Source of the DNA: Talinum fruticosum | Taxonomy: Eukaryota; Streptophyta; Magnoliopsida; Caryophyllales; Talinaceae | Assembly (NCBI GenBank): GCA_021018815.1 | Contig: JAITYX010000012.1 | Location: 3,211,001 to 3,275,000 of the forward strand | Direction of reading: 5' to 3' | Length of the DNA: 64,000 bases | Part shown: piece after piece, positions 1 through 11,110 of the stretch | Layout of the letters: each line of letters begins with the position of its first letter | Position numbering within the stretch: the stretch's first letter is position 1 | Position numbers and translations under genes: made by a program | Notes under the pieces: model-generated | The model's input: the letters and a program-made list of their open reading frames with translations, nothing else | Told to the model about the DNA's origin: nothing | Databases searched by the model: none

Positions 1-413
1 TCCGAGACCATTGTCCTTGGGTTCGTATGTAATCTCACTACTTCCTGAAGTATAAATCAACAACCGAGTGTAGCATCATTGGTTTTGTTGCAAGCAATGA
101 AGTGGGTAATCTTAGAAAATTGATGAACATCAACCAAAATAGAATCCTTCCCTTTCGAGTCCGTGGTAGACTCGGAATGAAGTCAAGACCGACATCCACC
201 CGGGGCTAAGTTGGGACAGGTAGTGGAGTGCAAAGCCCTTGAGGTAAGGAATGATTCTTGGCATATTGGGAAACCAAACATCGCTTGATGATGTCTTAAA
301 CATCCTTGTCCATGCTTGGCAAGAAGTAATGCTCCTTGAGCATCTAAGTTCTCTTTCTTTCCCCGAAATGGCCAGCAAGTCCACCGGAATGGACCTCTCT
401 AATAATTAACTCT
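1..413 (-). pseudogene. Ty3/gypsy integrase fragment (E-type)
   Basis: Read on the minus strand, this encodes the middle of a retrotransposon integrase: the zinc-binding N-terminal part (REL..REV..GGLAGHFG), then core text close to the copies at 4366-4640 and 7785-8010 (TDSKGKD...FSK..HFIA.NKTNDAT). Reading frames shift repeatedly and no long ORF survives. It runs off the left window edge. At about 413 it abuts a truncated forward LTR, so this is a rearranged or truncated junction, not an intact element. Confidence 0.75.
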
Positions 414-414
414 C

Positions 415-1490
415 TCGTTATTTACCAAAGAGCCAAGAAGCTTAGCCAAGAAGAATCAAAGCTATCACACCTAACTCTTCCATGTTAGAGCATGATGGGT
501 TCGGCCTTGTCAAAACCGTGAGAAGCTTCCATTTTGTGTTATTGAACATAAATAATCAATGACGGTCCAAGGGTCCAAATACCATATGCTTAAACGCCTA
601 AGATGATGCATCAAAGGGGAGAATTGAAGACTTTCTAGAAGCATCAAGGAATATGATGTGTTGGCAAAATAGAAATGAAGCTTCCATAAGGGGAAAAGCC
701 TCACAACCACATGTTCCCAATTCACAAGATACTTGGCTGAAAGTCACTCAAGCTTAACTTGGAGAGGAGGAAAGCATCTTTTACATTTTAGTTTAATTTT
801 CAGCTTAGCTAAATGTTATTTTTGCTACTTATAAATTCAGCTTGTAATGACAATGTGAAAACAACTATGATGAATATATGAATTTGAGCTTTGCTCTTTC
901 GAGATGGATTTCTCGGCCACATTAAATTCTCAAATCTGTATCCTAGTTGGCTACTAGGTGGTGTTCTTTGAGTCCTCTAATCTGCCCGGTGGTGTTTCTG
1001 TATCCGGCTAGGTTATTGGGGCCCCTAGGCTTCCTCTTGGTGGTGTTTCAAGATATCAAGAAGAAACCTCGGTTTTATCCATCGACTTTCCATACCCATA
1101 ACTCCCAATCCACTTATCATCTTCGGCCCAAATTTCACCCACATCATTATAGACAAGTTGATTCCATCTCCCCAAAATCTCAGCTCAATCGAAGAAGAAC
1201 TCCATCCCCCACCTTTGATTTTCACAAAGAGATTCATCCTAGACAGTCAGCCTAGAACCCCGACTTTCAGCTCCGTGATCAAGGTGTTCCCGGCCTCTAA
1301 AAATTTCCATATTTTTACACGACCTTCTTGGACCAGTTAAGAACCTTCCCTCCAAATTTCAGCCATAAACTCCACCATTTGCCCCTCCTTTCACCCTTTT
1401 CCCCAAGATTGCGCTCGCAGACACCAATCTGCTCGGGTAGCCTTTTTGGGTTTTTCCTTCTTCTTTTGCTTCAGCTCCCACTATACATCA
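415..1490 (+). mobile_element. Family A LTR, 5'-truncated
   Basis: Forward LTR matching the complete A LTRs at 27566-28823, 34034-35352 and 35448-36699, but lacking about the first 160 bp. The 3' end is the diagnostic CTATACATCA at 1481-1490. It carries the family stem-loop at 942-958 (stem CCTAGT/ACTAGG, loop TGGCT). What follows is the C-terminal part of an integrase (C0), not a PBS, so it is probably a solo LTR inserted in C0 that later lost its left end. Confidence 0.8.
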
Positions 1491-1932
1491 TCTATGGCCA
1501 TAACGCTCTCACTCCATTTCATCTGATCCCCATCCCTACCCCTACTAGTTACAGTTGGGAAGGTGAACGAGAGGGAAAAAGAGATAAAAAACATCCACAA
1601 TAAAGTGAAGGAGAGAATTGAGAAATCAAATGTCTGCGGCTAAGTCCTATGTAGATAGACATAGAAAGGAGGCCCAATTCCAGCCCAGAGATCTTGTCTG
1701 AATACACATAAGGAAAGAGAGGTTTCCCTCCAAGAGGAAAATCTAAGTTGCTACCATGGTCGGACAGACCCTTTGAAGTACTTCATCAAGTAGGTCCTAA
1801 TGCCTACAAGATAGACCTACCTAGAGTGTATGGGGTCTCGGACACATTCAATGTTGGCGACCTTAAGCCCTACCTTGATGAGGACGAGGAGCAACCGAGT
1901 TTGAGGATAAACTCTTTTGAGAAAGGAGGGAA
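1491..1932 (+). pseudogene. Ty3/gypsy integrase C-terminal region (C0)
   Basis: Translates to the tail of a gypsy integrase: NALTPFHLIPIPT, a helix like VKERIEKSN, then from 1748 an ORF with DRPFEVLHQVGPNAYKIDLP followed by YGVSDTFNVGDLKPYLDE. Stops and a frameshift separate the two halves. The purine-rich run GAAAGGAGGGAA just before 1933 is the polypurine tract priming the downstream C LTR. The ORF reading on past 1932 continues into the LTR and is not protein beyond that point. Confidence 0.8.
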
Positions 1933-3219
1933 TGAAGGAAATATTCCATCATCCGAGTCGGGTAGTATAGGAGTCCGTATTAGTAACAATTCGAGTCAGC
2001 AAGAGAACCAACCCCGAACTCATACTCGCAAGCCTAAAACATGCGGAAGAGTCTTGGCACGGTTTTTCGGGCCCGGAACAATACCCAACAGAGATCCCTC
2101 ACCCCGGTTTCATCACCATGGTATACACTCGGACTTACCCTCACTCAATTCTCTCGAGTTGCCCCTATTTTCACTCATTTATCTAAACACCCTTGGTTTG
2201 TAATAATCTATTTGATGGACAATTTGTATAGGGTACTATTCCTTGTATTCAAAAAGTGAGAACAGTTTTGACCCGATCGAAAGGTTTAATTGCCACCCTC
2301 TTTCATATCCGACGATGAAAGGGAAGAACCTGTGCTTGAGTCCGAACAATTACAATAGCGTCACTCGGAAGAAGGATACCCATGAATGGACGAGTTGTTT
2401 ATAGTATTTCGAGTCTTAGAAATTGACCACTTACAGAGGCTAGTTCCTGAGGCTGCAGACCTACCCTTTTGGATGGTCTAATAAGATTTCTTCAAATAGA
2501 GTATCAAGTCTTTTCTAGTCTTCTCAACCTATTGTAACTTGCCCAAGTGGAAAACAAAGTTATCATTGGTCCACAAGACTGCTCGATCGGAATCAACAGT
2601 AGAGCAATTTGCAGCTTTAGCTTTTCTGTCTTAATTAACAATAATAATTATAATTAGTGTTAATTAATTATGATTAGTCTTAACCATTTTCTTACTGATT
2701 AGGAAATCTCCTTTTAAAGGGAAAGGCTCATTATAAAGGGCCTTCCCACTCATGGACTGAAACAACTTTTGATGAATGAAAAATCCCCTTTCGATACACT
2801 TGTGAGTGTGTTTCAAACTCGAAAGCACGAGTGAATCGACTTTCTACCAAATCCCTAGTTGATGTATCTTGGTTGGAAACCAAGTGGTGTTCTTCCGGGT
2901 CTTAGAGAGCGCAGAGTGAATCGGTTGTCTAAGCTACCCCATACTTGTCTTAGAGAATGCTAAGTGAATCGGTTTTCTTGGTCATTTTGGTTCTATCTTG
3001 TTACCTTGTTACGGATATCTAGTTTACGGAAGAGTGAGTAATATCCTTCTTTCCAAATCCAACTACAAACTTATTCTTTCCTTTTGTCTTCCATTCATCC
3101 ATTCCAACTCACCCATCATACCCACTATCCACCACATTCCCGACTTCCGCCCTCATATGCCACTTGAAGCTCAACTCGGACCCCTTGTCTCAATTCTAAG
3201 CTTGGGCTTGGTGCCATTA
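1933..3219 (+). mobile_element. Family C LTR (3' LTR of C0)
   Basis: Begins TGAAGGAAATATTCCATCA, the near-palindromic start seen in C1 (24338, reverse) and C2 (46402, reverse). Contains a TATA-like TTATAAAGGG at 2731-2740 and the stem-loop near 2867 (CTTGGTT..AACCAAG). The 3' boundary is set at CCATTA (3214-3219), a decayed CCATCA, because family E pol starts abruptly at 3220. Length about 1.29 kb against 1.37 kb for the C1 LTR. Confidence 0.75.
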
Positions 3220-4640
3220 GAATGAACCCTAAAGACACCTCGAAGTGCAAAGGAAAGTTGAGGAGTTGGTGTCTAAAGGTCCGGTGAGAGTAAGTATGAG
3301 CCCCTGTGCTTGTGCCGGCTTTGTTGGCACCTAAGAAGGATGGATCTATGAGAATATGTATACATAGTCGTGCTATTAACCAAATCACCATCAAGTACGG
3401 GCATCCTACACGACTGACTTGAGGATATATTGGATGAGTTACATGGTTCTAAGATCTTTTCTAAGATTGACCTCAAAAGTGGATATTATCATATCGGAAT
3501 CGAAAAGGAGATGAATGGAAAACTGCTTTCAAAACCAAGAGAGGGTTGTATGAGTGGCTTGCCATGCCCTTTAGTTTAACTAATGCTCCCAACACCTTCA
3601 TGAGACACATGAACTCCTAAGAGTATACATGATGTGCCAAACTTCTATGGGCTTGCATCATTCTATAGGATGTTTATAAAAGACTTCAGCACCATCATCT
3701 GCTTGTGTGACTGAGGTGCTCGAAACGAGCTCCTTTGTTTGGATACTTTAGGCTCATAAATCTTTTGAACCTATCAAGGCAAAACCGACTCAAGCTCCAA
3801 TCTTAGCCTTACCTAGTTTTGATACCATCTTTGAACTTGAGTGCGATGCCTCGGGTGTGGGCATTGGTGGAATCCTCACTCAAGAAGGGTGTCCAATTGC
3901 TTATTTAAATGAGAAGTTATGTGATACAAAGTAAAGATACTCAACTTATGACAAGGAATTCTATGTTATCATTTGGTATAGGATTTCTATGCTATCATTC
4001 GATCATTAGAGTATTGGAGTCATTACTTTGTGACTCATGAGTTCATCCTGTACTTTGATCTTGAAGCTCTCAAGTATTTTCAGGGCCAACAAAAGCTAAA
4101 CTTGCGGCATGTGAAATGGGTTGAGTACCTTCAAACCTTCCATTTTTCAATCAAGCACAAATCTGGGAAGCTTAACAAGGGCGCTGATGCTCTGTCTAGG
4201 AGGTACATACTATTATTTCAAATGGACACTTGTGTTTTTGGTTTTGAACATTTGAAGTGTTTGTATGCGGATGACAAGGATTTTGCAACCCTATACCAAG
4301 AATGCCAAGCACGGCGTAAGGGTGAATTCTAGATCCAAGGAGGATACATATTCAAGGGTATCGGAATGTGTGTGCCTAGTTGTGGCATGAGAGAGTTGAT
4401 TATTAGAGAGGTTAATTCTAGTGGACTTGCTAGCCATTTCGGGAAAGAAAGACAACATAGATGCTCAAGGAGCATTACTTCGGCTAAGCATGGACAAGGA
4501 TGTTCAAGACATCATCAAGTGATGTGTGGTTTGCCAATATGCCAAGAGTCATTCCTTACCTCGGGGCTTTACACTCCACTACCTGTCCCAACTCAGTACT
4601 GGGTGGATGGTACGTCTTCACTTCATTTTGGGTCTACCAC
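3220..4640 (+). pseudogene. E1 pol: RT, RNase H and start of integrase
   Basis: Forward gypsy pol, beginning inside RT at NPKDTSK. RT pieces include [33 protein letters not shown] and MRHMN. Sequence then jumps at about 3620 to the later RT block (VPNFYGLASFYRMFIKDFSTI), so about 240 bp carrying the catalytic YxDD motif are deleted. RNase H follows ([20 protein letters not shown] at about 3830; ORF 4030-4332), with a 22-bp duplication near 3955-4000 shifting the frame. The integrase zinc region and GLYTPLPVP text reach 4640, where solo LTR D1 interrupts it; it resumes at 7785. Confidence 0.85.
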
Positions 4641-5836
4641 CGATGGACCTAGACCCATAGGATACAACATACTCCAAGCCCAAAGCCATCCACGATTAGA
4701 ATGAGTTGGGTAGAACACTTATTCCCCTTTACATAAGCTTCGAGTGACTCGGAATTCTCTCGTGTTGTAAGGGTTGGAAGTTTCTGCCATTCAGTCACAA
4801 ATGGCTATGAGTTTGCTTCTCCATTTTTCATACACGTACATCATGATATCCTCAAACTCAAAAAATTATGGGCATCTTGGAAATGGGCGGAGATAATAAC
4901 TAAGCAAGACCTTTGTTAAAATTGGCGGTTTATTCATCCAGGATGACACTTGCTCCTTGTTTTGATCATATCTTCTGATACAAAGCTCCAACATCAACTC
5001 AAGATATATGGATAGAAAGCTAACATCTTATGCTTTCTAACCATACCAAGAACAACTAAATTGGAGTTGGGGATCTCATGTTATGCGCATTTGAAGTTAA
5101 CTTATAAACTAGAAATTACACACTCGGAATGGCGCTTGAAGGTCATCTTCAAATGGGTGTTCGATCAACCATGGATTAGAATTTGGTCTCCAATTTTCAT
5201 AAGGTGAATATCAAGTTATAGGCATTGTCTTTTAGGCCAGAAATAATAAAGAAAATGGTCCACACTTCAAATCGGGTATTTCTCCGACCCATTCGACATC
5301 TACCGATTGTTTTGGTCATAACGTTTTGCTCACATCTTCAAATCGGTCAAGCCACATATGGTTGGAAATCTTGTAAGCATATCTTACACGTCATAGTGGG
5401 ACTTGTAAATCAGGAGGTATCACCATTTTAAGTTGGCCCTGCTGTAGGAAAATGTAATGAAAATGACAACGAAGGGGGACCATTTGCGATTGTCCTTTTA
5501 TTCCGATTGTTTTATCCTCATTGGTCGCTGTTTTTGTCTTCTTTATTTTTGGCTGAATGTAATGACAACCTTAGGATTATGTAAGGCCATTTTTAGCCCT
5601 TAGATTAAAGTAACAACCCTAGTTTTTAGCTCTATATATTTGTAATGTGCTGCATGTCAAAATCGGACAAGTTTATCCATGAAGGCTAATGCATCAAAGT
5701 TGAGCTAAGTTCCTTTATCCTTTTAAATTTCATTTTGCTTATCCTAGTTTGGCTAACTAGGCGGTGATCAAAAGAGTCTTAGGCAAGCTTGGTGGTGTTG
5801 TTTGTATCCAGTGCAAGCCTTTGAGCCCTAGCTAAG

Positions 5837-7305
5837 TGATGGTTATTGACCAAGGGCTACAACATACTTCATCAAATCTCCACACATGCCAAAATGCCAA
5901 GAGCTATGGATTAGTGACAAGGTTACAAAGGAAGCTAAAACCAAAGTGGAGATTATTTTGGTGCCTAATCTGGTTCGACTTTTGCGTGATGAACTAGAGC
6001 TTGGTGAAAGGCGAGAATTATCTTTTATGTCTTCTAGTACATAAATAAATGTCATTTGAGGAGTTAAGGCAAGACAAGCATCAAACGACGGTCCAAAATG
6101 CCTAAAGAATATTTTAGGTACATTTTTTCATGCTGAATTTTATGGCCGAAAGTATCATGCTTGGTCAAGGGTCAATGGCCGGACCATCAAAGCTCAAGGA
6201 GGATTCTAGAAGCATCTCCAAGCATCATCTCTAGTGGAAGAATCTATGTGTTGGACCTATGACAAGCTTTCTTGCACAAGGGAATGAAAATACTTGGCTA
6301 GAATTAACTCTCATTCTAACCACATGTTCCCAAGTTGGCTTGGAAAAAGGGCTAACACATTTTAGGCCATTGATCCTGTAATCTCTCTCTTAGGCCTTAG
6401 ATTATGTTTTAGCTTTATTTAATTTTCATCATGTTTTATTTCCCTATAAATAGCCTAAGCATTCAGCCATGTAAAGATTAACTTTGATGGTGAATATATG
6501 AACCTTGAGCTGGATTGCTCTTTCCAGTTAGATTACTCGGCCCCTTAAATTCTCAAATGTCTGTATCCAAGTTTGGCAACTTGGTGGTGTCCTTTGAGTC
6601 CTTAAGCTAGCTAGTGGTGTTTCTATATCTAGCCAAGCGAGAGGTGCCCCAAGACTTCAAAAATCATTGAGAACCTTGGTACTATCCGGTTACCCAACTT
6701 CAAAAATCCAAAACTCCAAAAATATAAACCCTGTTCATTCCAAATTTCACCCACACCTCTCTGGACAAGTTGGGTCACCTCCCTCAAATCTTAGCTCAAT
6801 CCAAGCATCCGTCTAACCCCGCCATCAAAACACCCAGAGCATGTCATCCTGGACTCCATCCCAACGAGACGGACTTTGAGCCAGCAGCTCGAGGTGATCC
6901 CGACCTCGAATGAAGCCCCATTTTTAGCACCTTTATTCCAACGTATCTAGTTACCCCCTCAAAAGTCAGCTCCATCTAAACACTGCTCGACCCCCACCTC
7001 CAAAACAAACAAAGAGCTTCATTACGGACTGCAGCCCAGCGAGACTTTCTGTTTGCTTTTAGTTCTAGGTGATCCCGACCTTGGATGAACTCCATCTTTT
7101 TACCAGCCCATCCTAACATCCCCAAGAACATTCCTCTAAATTTTATCTCCAAATTCCACCATTTACCCTTCCATCACTCGATCTCCCAAGACCGCACCTG
7201 CAGACCACCATTCCGCCCGGTAGCCTCACTTGCGGTTTTCTCCATGTTTTTGTTTTCTCCCTAGCTATACACCAACTTGGTATTAGAGCGTGCCACTATA
7301 CATCA
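5837..7305 (+). mobile_element. Solo LTR of family A inside D1
   Basis: Starts TGATGG and ends CTATACATCA, flanked by perfect duplications CTAAG (5832-5836 and 7306-7310). It is longer than other A LTRs because of an internal tandem duplication (about 6784-6958 and 6959-7136, each holding AGCTC.. and GTGATCCCGACCT). Stem-loop at 6567-6584 has a perfect 7-bp stem CCAAGTT/AACTTGG and loop TGGC. Confidence 0.88.
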
Positions 7306-7499
7306 CTAAGCTTGGCTATGAAATCTGTATCCAAGTGAAGTTAGACTATCCTTGGTTGTGTGCATGTGTAGTGGATGTTCATAAACCTTCCCCATATTTA
7401 TCCCTCACCATTCTGCCCAAACACTTTCCCCTCATCTTCCTTAACCCTTAACCATCGTCCCACAAAAATCCAGCTTCTTTCGAAGTGTCCATCTTTATT

Positions 7500-7725
7500 C
7501 CGTAACCGACCACCTGTTGTCCGAGCCACTCGGATTCAGTAGTTTGAGCTAGTCTAAGTCCTACGTATTGGTTTTCCGAGTCCGACTTAGTCCTCGGTTT
7601 CGGTTGTCTAAGTTATTCCGAGCCCTCAATTCTGGTCGTCCGAGTCCGGCTTAGTCCCCGGTGTTAGCTTTTTGAGTCATTCTAAGTCTTCGAATTAGTT
7701 GTTTGAGTCACTATGACCCATTAAG
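7500..7725 (+). repeat. CCGAG/CTCGG minisatellite in D LTR
   Basis: About six degenerate units of roughly 30-36 bp, built around CCGAGTCCG and CTCGG words with TTAGTCC between. The same array is in D2 (32095-32310) and, reversed, in D3 (43015-43240), so it belongs to the LTR itself. Confidence 0.75.
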
Positions 7726-7784
7726 AATTGCGCATAATTCCACTCTGTTTCAAGATCGGTATAGCCTTGCATCATGGCACATCA

Positions 7785-8639
7785 ACCACGGACTCGAAAG
7801 GCAAGGATTACTGTTCAGTTATTGTTGATCGATTTTCTAAGACAGTCCACTTCATTGCTTATAACAAAACCAATGATGCTACACTAGTTGTCGACCTATG
7901 CTTCAAGGAAGAGATGAGATTACATGAGATCCCAAGGACAATGGTCTCGGACGGAGATGCGAAGTTTTTGAGTTATTTTTGGTTACCTTATGGAGGAAGT
8001 CGGGAAGTACGTTAAAGTACATCACCACATGCCACCCTCGGACGGATGGTCGGACCGAGGTTACAACTAGAACTTTGGGAGCCTTACTCGAAAACCGATC
8101 AAATCAAATGTTAAGGCATGGGATCAACTTCTCCCACATGCTGAGTTTGCTTACATTTACACACCAAGCAAGACTACTAATGTTTCTCCATTCAAGGTTG
8201 TTTATGGTGGGGAGCCTCTGTCACCACTTGATCTGACCTCGAGAGCTTTTGATGGAAAGCCTCATACCGATGCTTGTTAAAAGAGCTGCTTAGATTCAGG
8301 TGTTGTATGAAAAGCGAGAGCTAGAATTGAGCAAGCTAATCCGAGTTAACGAGGCTAGTGCTAACAAAAATCGCGAGATAGGTGGTTTTTCAGCCAGGAT
8401 ATCTCGTTTGGATCCAAGTGAGGAAAGAGCATTTTCTTTGTAAGTGTAAGTTTAAGCTCATGCCAAGATCAGATGGACCATTTGAAGTGTTTGAAAGAAT
8501 CAATGACAATGCTTACAAGGTGAACTTGCTCGAAGACTACGATGTCTCGGCTACTTTCAATGTTGCTCGACTTATCTCCTTACTTGGAAGATAACTCACT
8601 CGAGAATTTGAGGGAAAATTCTTTTCAAGCTGGGGAGGA
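7785..8639 (+). pseudogene. E1 integrase core and C-terminal region
   Basis: Continuation of E1 pol after D1. Residues include [18 protein letters not shown] (first catalytic Asp), [13 protein letters not shown] (second Asp) and, after a frameshift near 7985, TDGRTEV (catalytic Glu). The C-terminal region from 8382 reads LVWIQVRKEHF, SDGPFEVFERINDNAYKVNL and DVSATFNVARL. At least three frameshifts; not functional. TGGGGAGGA at 8631-8639 is the polypurine tract immediately before the 3' LTR. Confidence 0.87.
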
Positions 8640-9183
8640 TGATGAGGAGAACACCCCAAGCCAAACTCTAACCGATACCGAGAGCCGGCCGATTCGCCTA
8701 ATGATTCCGAGCCCTCGGAAATCACTATTGAGTCCTCGGAATTCATAGTTGGGCCCTTGTTTTTGACACAAGCTTCAAGGGAGTTTTGGCCACACTCGGA
8801 AATACTTGTTTGTCTCCTTAGACAAGAGTAAGGAAGCCGGACAAGACGAAGTATTCGAAAACAATAAGCCAAATAGATCTTTACGAGTCATCGGTTTCGA
8901 GCTCGAGACTTGAGCATCATCTAGGAATCTTTAGCGAGAACTAGAAAAGGAAAGGTTAAGGATCAAAATGCAGAAAAATATGGTGATAACGATTGCAATT
9001 GTTATCGGACTCGAACTGTACTATTTTGTACTCGCTAATTCCGTGGTCCCCCTCTTTTTTGCTTAATTATTTTACTTTTGTCCTTGTTTTTGTCCTTTTA
9101 TTTGGCTGAATACATCACAACCTTTGATTGTAAAAGGGGATTTGTAACCCTTAGAGTAGAGTGATGTAACCTAGTTCTAAGGC

Positions 9184-9192
9184 CTATAAATA
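9184..9192 (+). promoter_or_regulatory. LTR TATA box (family E)
   Basis: CTATAAATA lies mid-LTR where the U3 promoter is expected. The equivalent in E2 is CTATAAATAT at 39331-39340. Inferred from position and conservation. Confidence 0.55.
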
Positions 9193-9408
9193 GGCATGGG
9201 TTTCACTTGTGAAAAAAAAATCTGATTTTGAGTAATAGGTATATGCTAAGTAAAGTCGAGCTGAGCTCCTTTCACCCACAAAATTCTCTTTTGCTTGTTT
9301 TAATTAGTGGCCTAATTAGGTTGTGTTCTGAAGAGTCTAACTTATACTTTGAGTGGTGATATTTGTATCTCTAAGTGTGGTTAGCGCCCTTCTTTGGTGG
9401 TGAAATTT

Positions 9409-9910
9409 AGAGGTGTGCAAAACCGGTTAACAACACTTTCGATTAACCGATTTTCGGTTAACCGAACTTTCGTATAGTTAAAAATTTGACGGATCAGCAA
9501 AATCTCGATCCGTAAGCGAATCAAAAGGTTGGGTTAACCGATTTTTCGGTTTGGTTTAGCGATTAACCGTTATTTGAAACATAACTTATGAAATAAAACA
9601 AAAGTAAAATACAACAAAATACAAGTTTCTAGCTAACAAAAGTAAAATACAACAAAGAGAAGTTTTTGGCTAGCAAAACATAATTTTTTCAATCCCATAA
9701 AACAACTTTTAGATTATATACCTATGACTTTTAAAAAAAAATCAGTTCGGTTAACCGTCGCTTAACCGAATTTTTCAAGTTCCGATCCGTAACCGAAAAA
9801 GAAATTCGGTTCGGTTAATCGAACCGATTTTCTTTAAATATTTATTCGGTTAATCGATTTTTGGATCAATTTTTCGGTTTTTCGATTTCGGTTTTTACGC
9901 ACACCCCTTG
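9409..9910. mobile_element. hAT-like MITE
   Basis: A non-coding insert of about 500 bp that interrupts the E LTR compared with E2. Its ends are inverted: AGAGGTGTGC at the left and the complement of AGGGGTGTGC at the right. Flanks TGAAATTT (9401-9408) and TGATATCT (9911-9918) match at 6 of 8 bases, consistent with an aged 8-bp hAT-type duplication. The arms are packed with CGGTTAACCG-type words, giving long imperfect inverted arms around an A-rich centre. No transposase is encoded. Confidence 0.72.
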
Positions 9911-10112
9911 TGATATCTATATCCTTGGGTATTCTAGTTTACATTTTTATTTCAGTGTTGGTTACCTTGTTAATCATCTCCTCTTGAGTGATTAGCCTAG
10001 TTCTTGTTGTTTACTATTCTATTGGTCATTTCCTGTCCTTTCCGAGTCACTCGGAATTGTGTTTTGCGTGCTCTATTTTCGGAATCGTGTAGCCTTGCAT
10101 CTTGGCACATCA

Positions 10113-11110
10113 ATCTGCGAGGAGTTCACTAATAGCAAGAATTATTAATGATAAAAATTTCCTTCAAGACCAACAAGTCCGAATCCAAGAGTATTCTAAG
10201 CCTCTGCTAGAACAAGGAGATATCAAATGGACAAGTCTCTTTCTTAATTACAGTATTTCTAAGCCTCGAAACTAGCCACTTGCAAAGCTAGTTCTTAGGT
10301 TACATACCTACCTTTTGAACGGTCAAATAAGGAGTCATCAAGTGGGTTGTCAAGGCTTTTCAAGTCTTCTCAACCAATTGCAACTTGCCAGGAGGAGAAA
10401 GGAGTTATCATTAGTTCGATAAGCTGCCCGGTCGGAATCGGAAGCGGAACAACTTGCGGTTTCAAATTTTCTGTTCTTAGTTAAGATTAATATTATAATT
10501 AATGCTAATTAATTATGATTAGTCTTAACCTTTCCTTAGTGATTAGGAAAGCTATTTTAGCGAGAAAAGGCTAGCTATAAAAGGCCTTCCCACCGATGCA
10601 CAAACAGACTTTTGAATCAATTAACCCCTTTGATACACTTTGTGTTTCAACTAAGAAAGTTTTGAGTGAATCAACTTTCTATCCCAAAATCTCCTAGTCT
10701 GTTGTATCTTGGTTTGGCAACCAAGTGGTGATCTCCTAAGTCTTAGAAAACGAACCCTGCTGGATCTTTCCATGGCTAGTTTCTAAGCTGTCCCTTATTG
10801 ACTTCGAAGTGGACCTAGTCCTTCCCAAGTCGGTTTGGTTCTATCCTAGTACACCACCTACCAACTCACTTACCCTTATTGTCCTTTTCCAATTGTTTTA
10901 ACAATTGTTAAGGATAATTTCCACCACATTTAAGCTTCCCACCCCCTTTGGTTCCTTAGCTCTGGTCCCGTCATTTGGTACAAGAGCTTCATTTTGGTGC
11001 CATTATTATCCAACCTCTCATTCATGGTTTCCTTTTCAATTATCTTATCAAATGTTACGAACTATTACCACAACACCTAAACACCCCCACCCCGGGTTTG
11101 GACTCCATCA
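10113..11110 (+). mobile_element. Family C LTR, 5'-truncated
   Basis: Matches the middle and 3' part of the C1 and C0 LTRs, including the stem-loop CTTGGTT-TGGC-AACCAAG at 10708-10725, and ends GACTCCATCA at 11110. The missing 5' part would lie beyond E1, so E1 most likely inserted into this LTR. No PBS follows; minus-strand C1 RNase H starts at 11111, so this LTR is itself an insertion in C1. Confidence 0.8.
10575..10584 (+). promoter_or_regulatory. LTR TATA box (family C)
   Basis: CTATAAAAGG in the middle of the C LTR; the C0 copy has TTATAAAGGG at the same place (2731-2740). Likely U3 promoter, by analogy. Confidence 0.5.

Larger units (their letters stand above)
4641..7784 (+). mobile_element. 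Solo LTR D1 (family D) with nested A LTR
   Basis: Flanked by perfect 5-bp target duplications ACCAC (4636-4640 and 7785-7789) that split E1 integrase between its zinc and core parts. Starts CGATGG (decayed TGATGG) and ends GGCACATCA. Without the nested 1,469-bp A LTR it is about 1.67 kb. No PBS or internal region remains, so this is a solo LTR made by LTR-LTR recombination. TATA-like TCTATATATT at 5631-5640; stem-loop at 5743-5761. The 3' end is shared with family E LTRs. Confidence 0.88.
8640..10112 (+). mobile_element. Family E 3' LTR of E1
   Basis: Begins TGATGAGGAGAACACC directly after the polypurine tract and ends GGCACATCA. Closely matches the E2 5' LTR (38759-39763) and the reverse solo E LTR (41458-42459), apart from a MITE of about 500 bp at 9409-9910; without it the LTR is about 970 bp. 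Contains a TATA box at 9184-9192 and a 7-bp stem-loop TAATTAG-TGGC-CTAATTA at 9301-9318. Confidence 0.88.
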
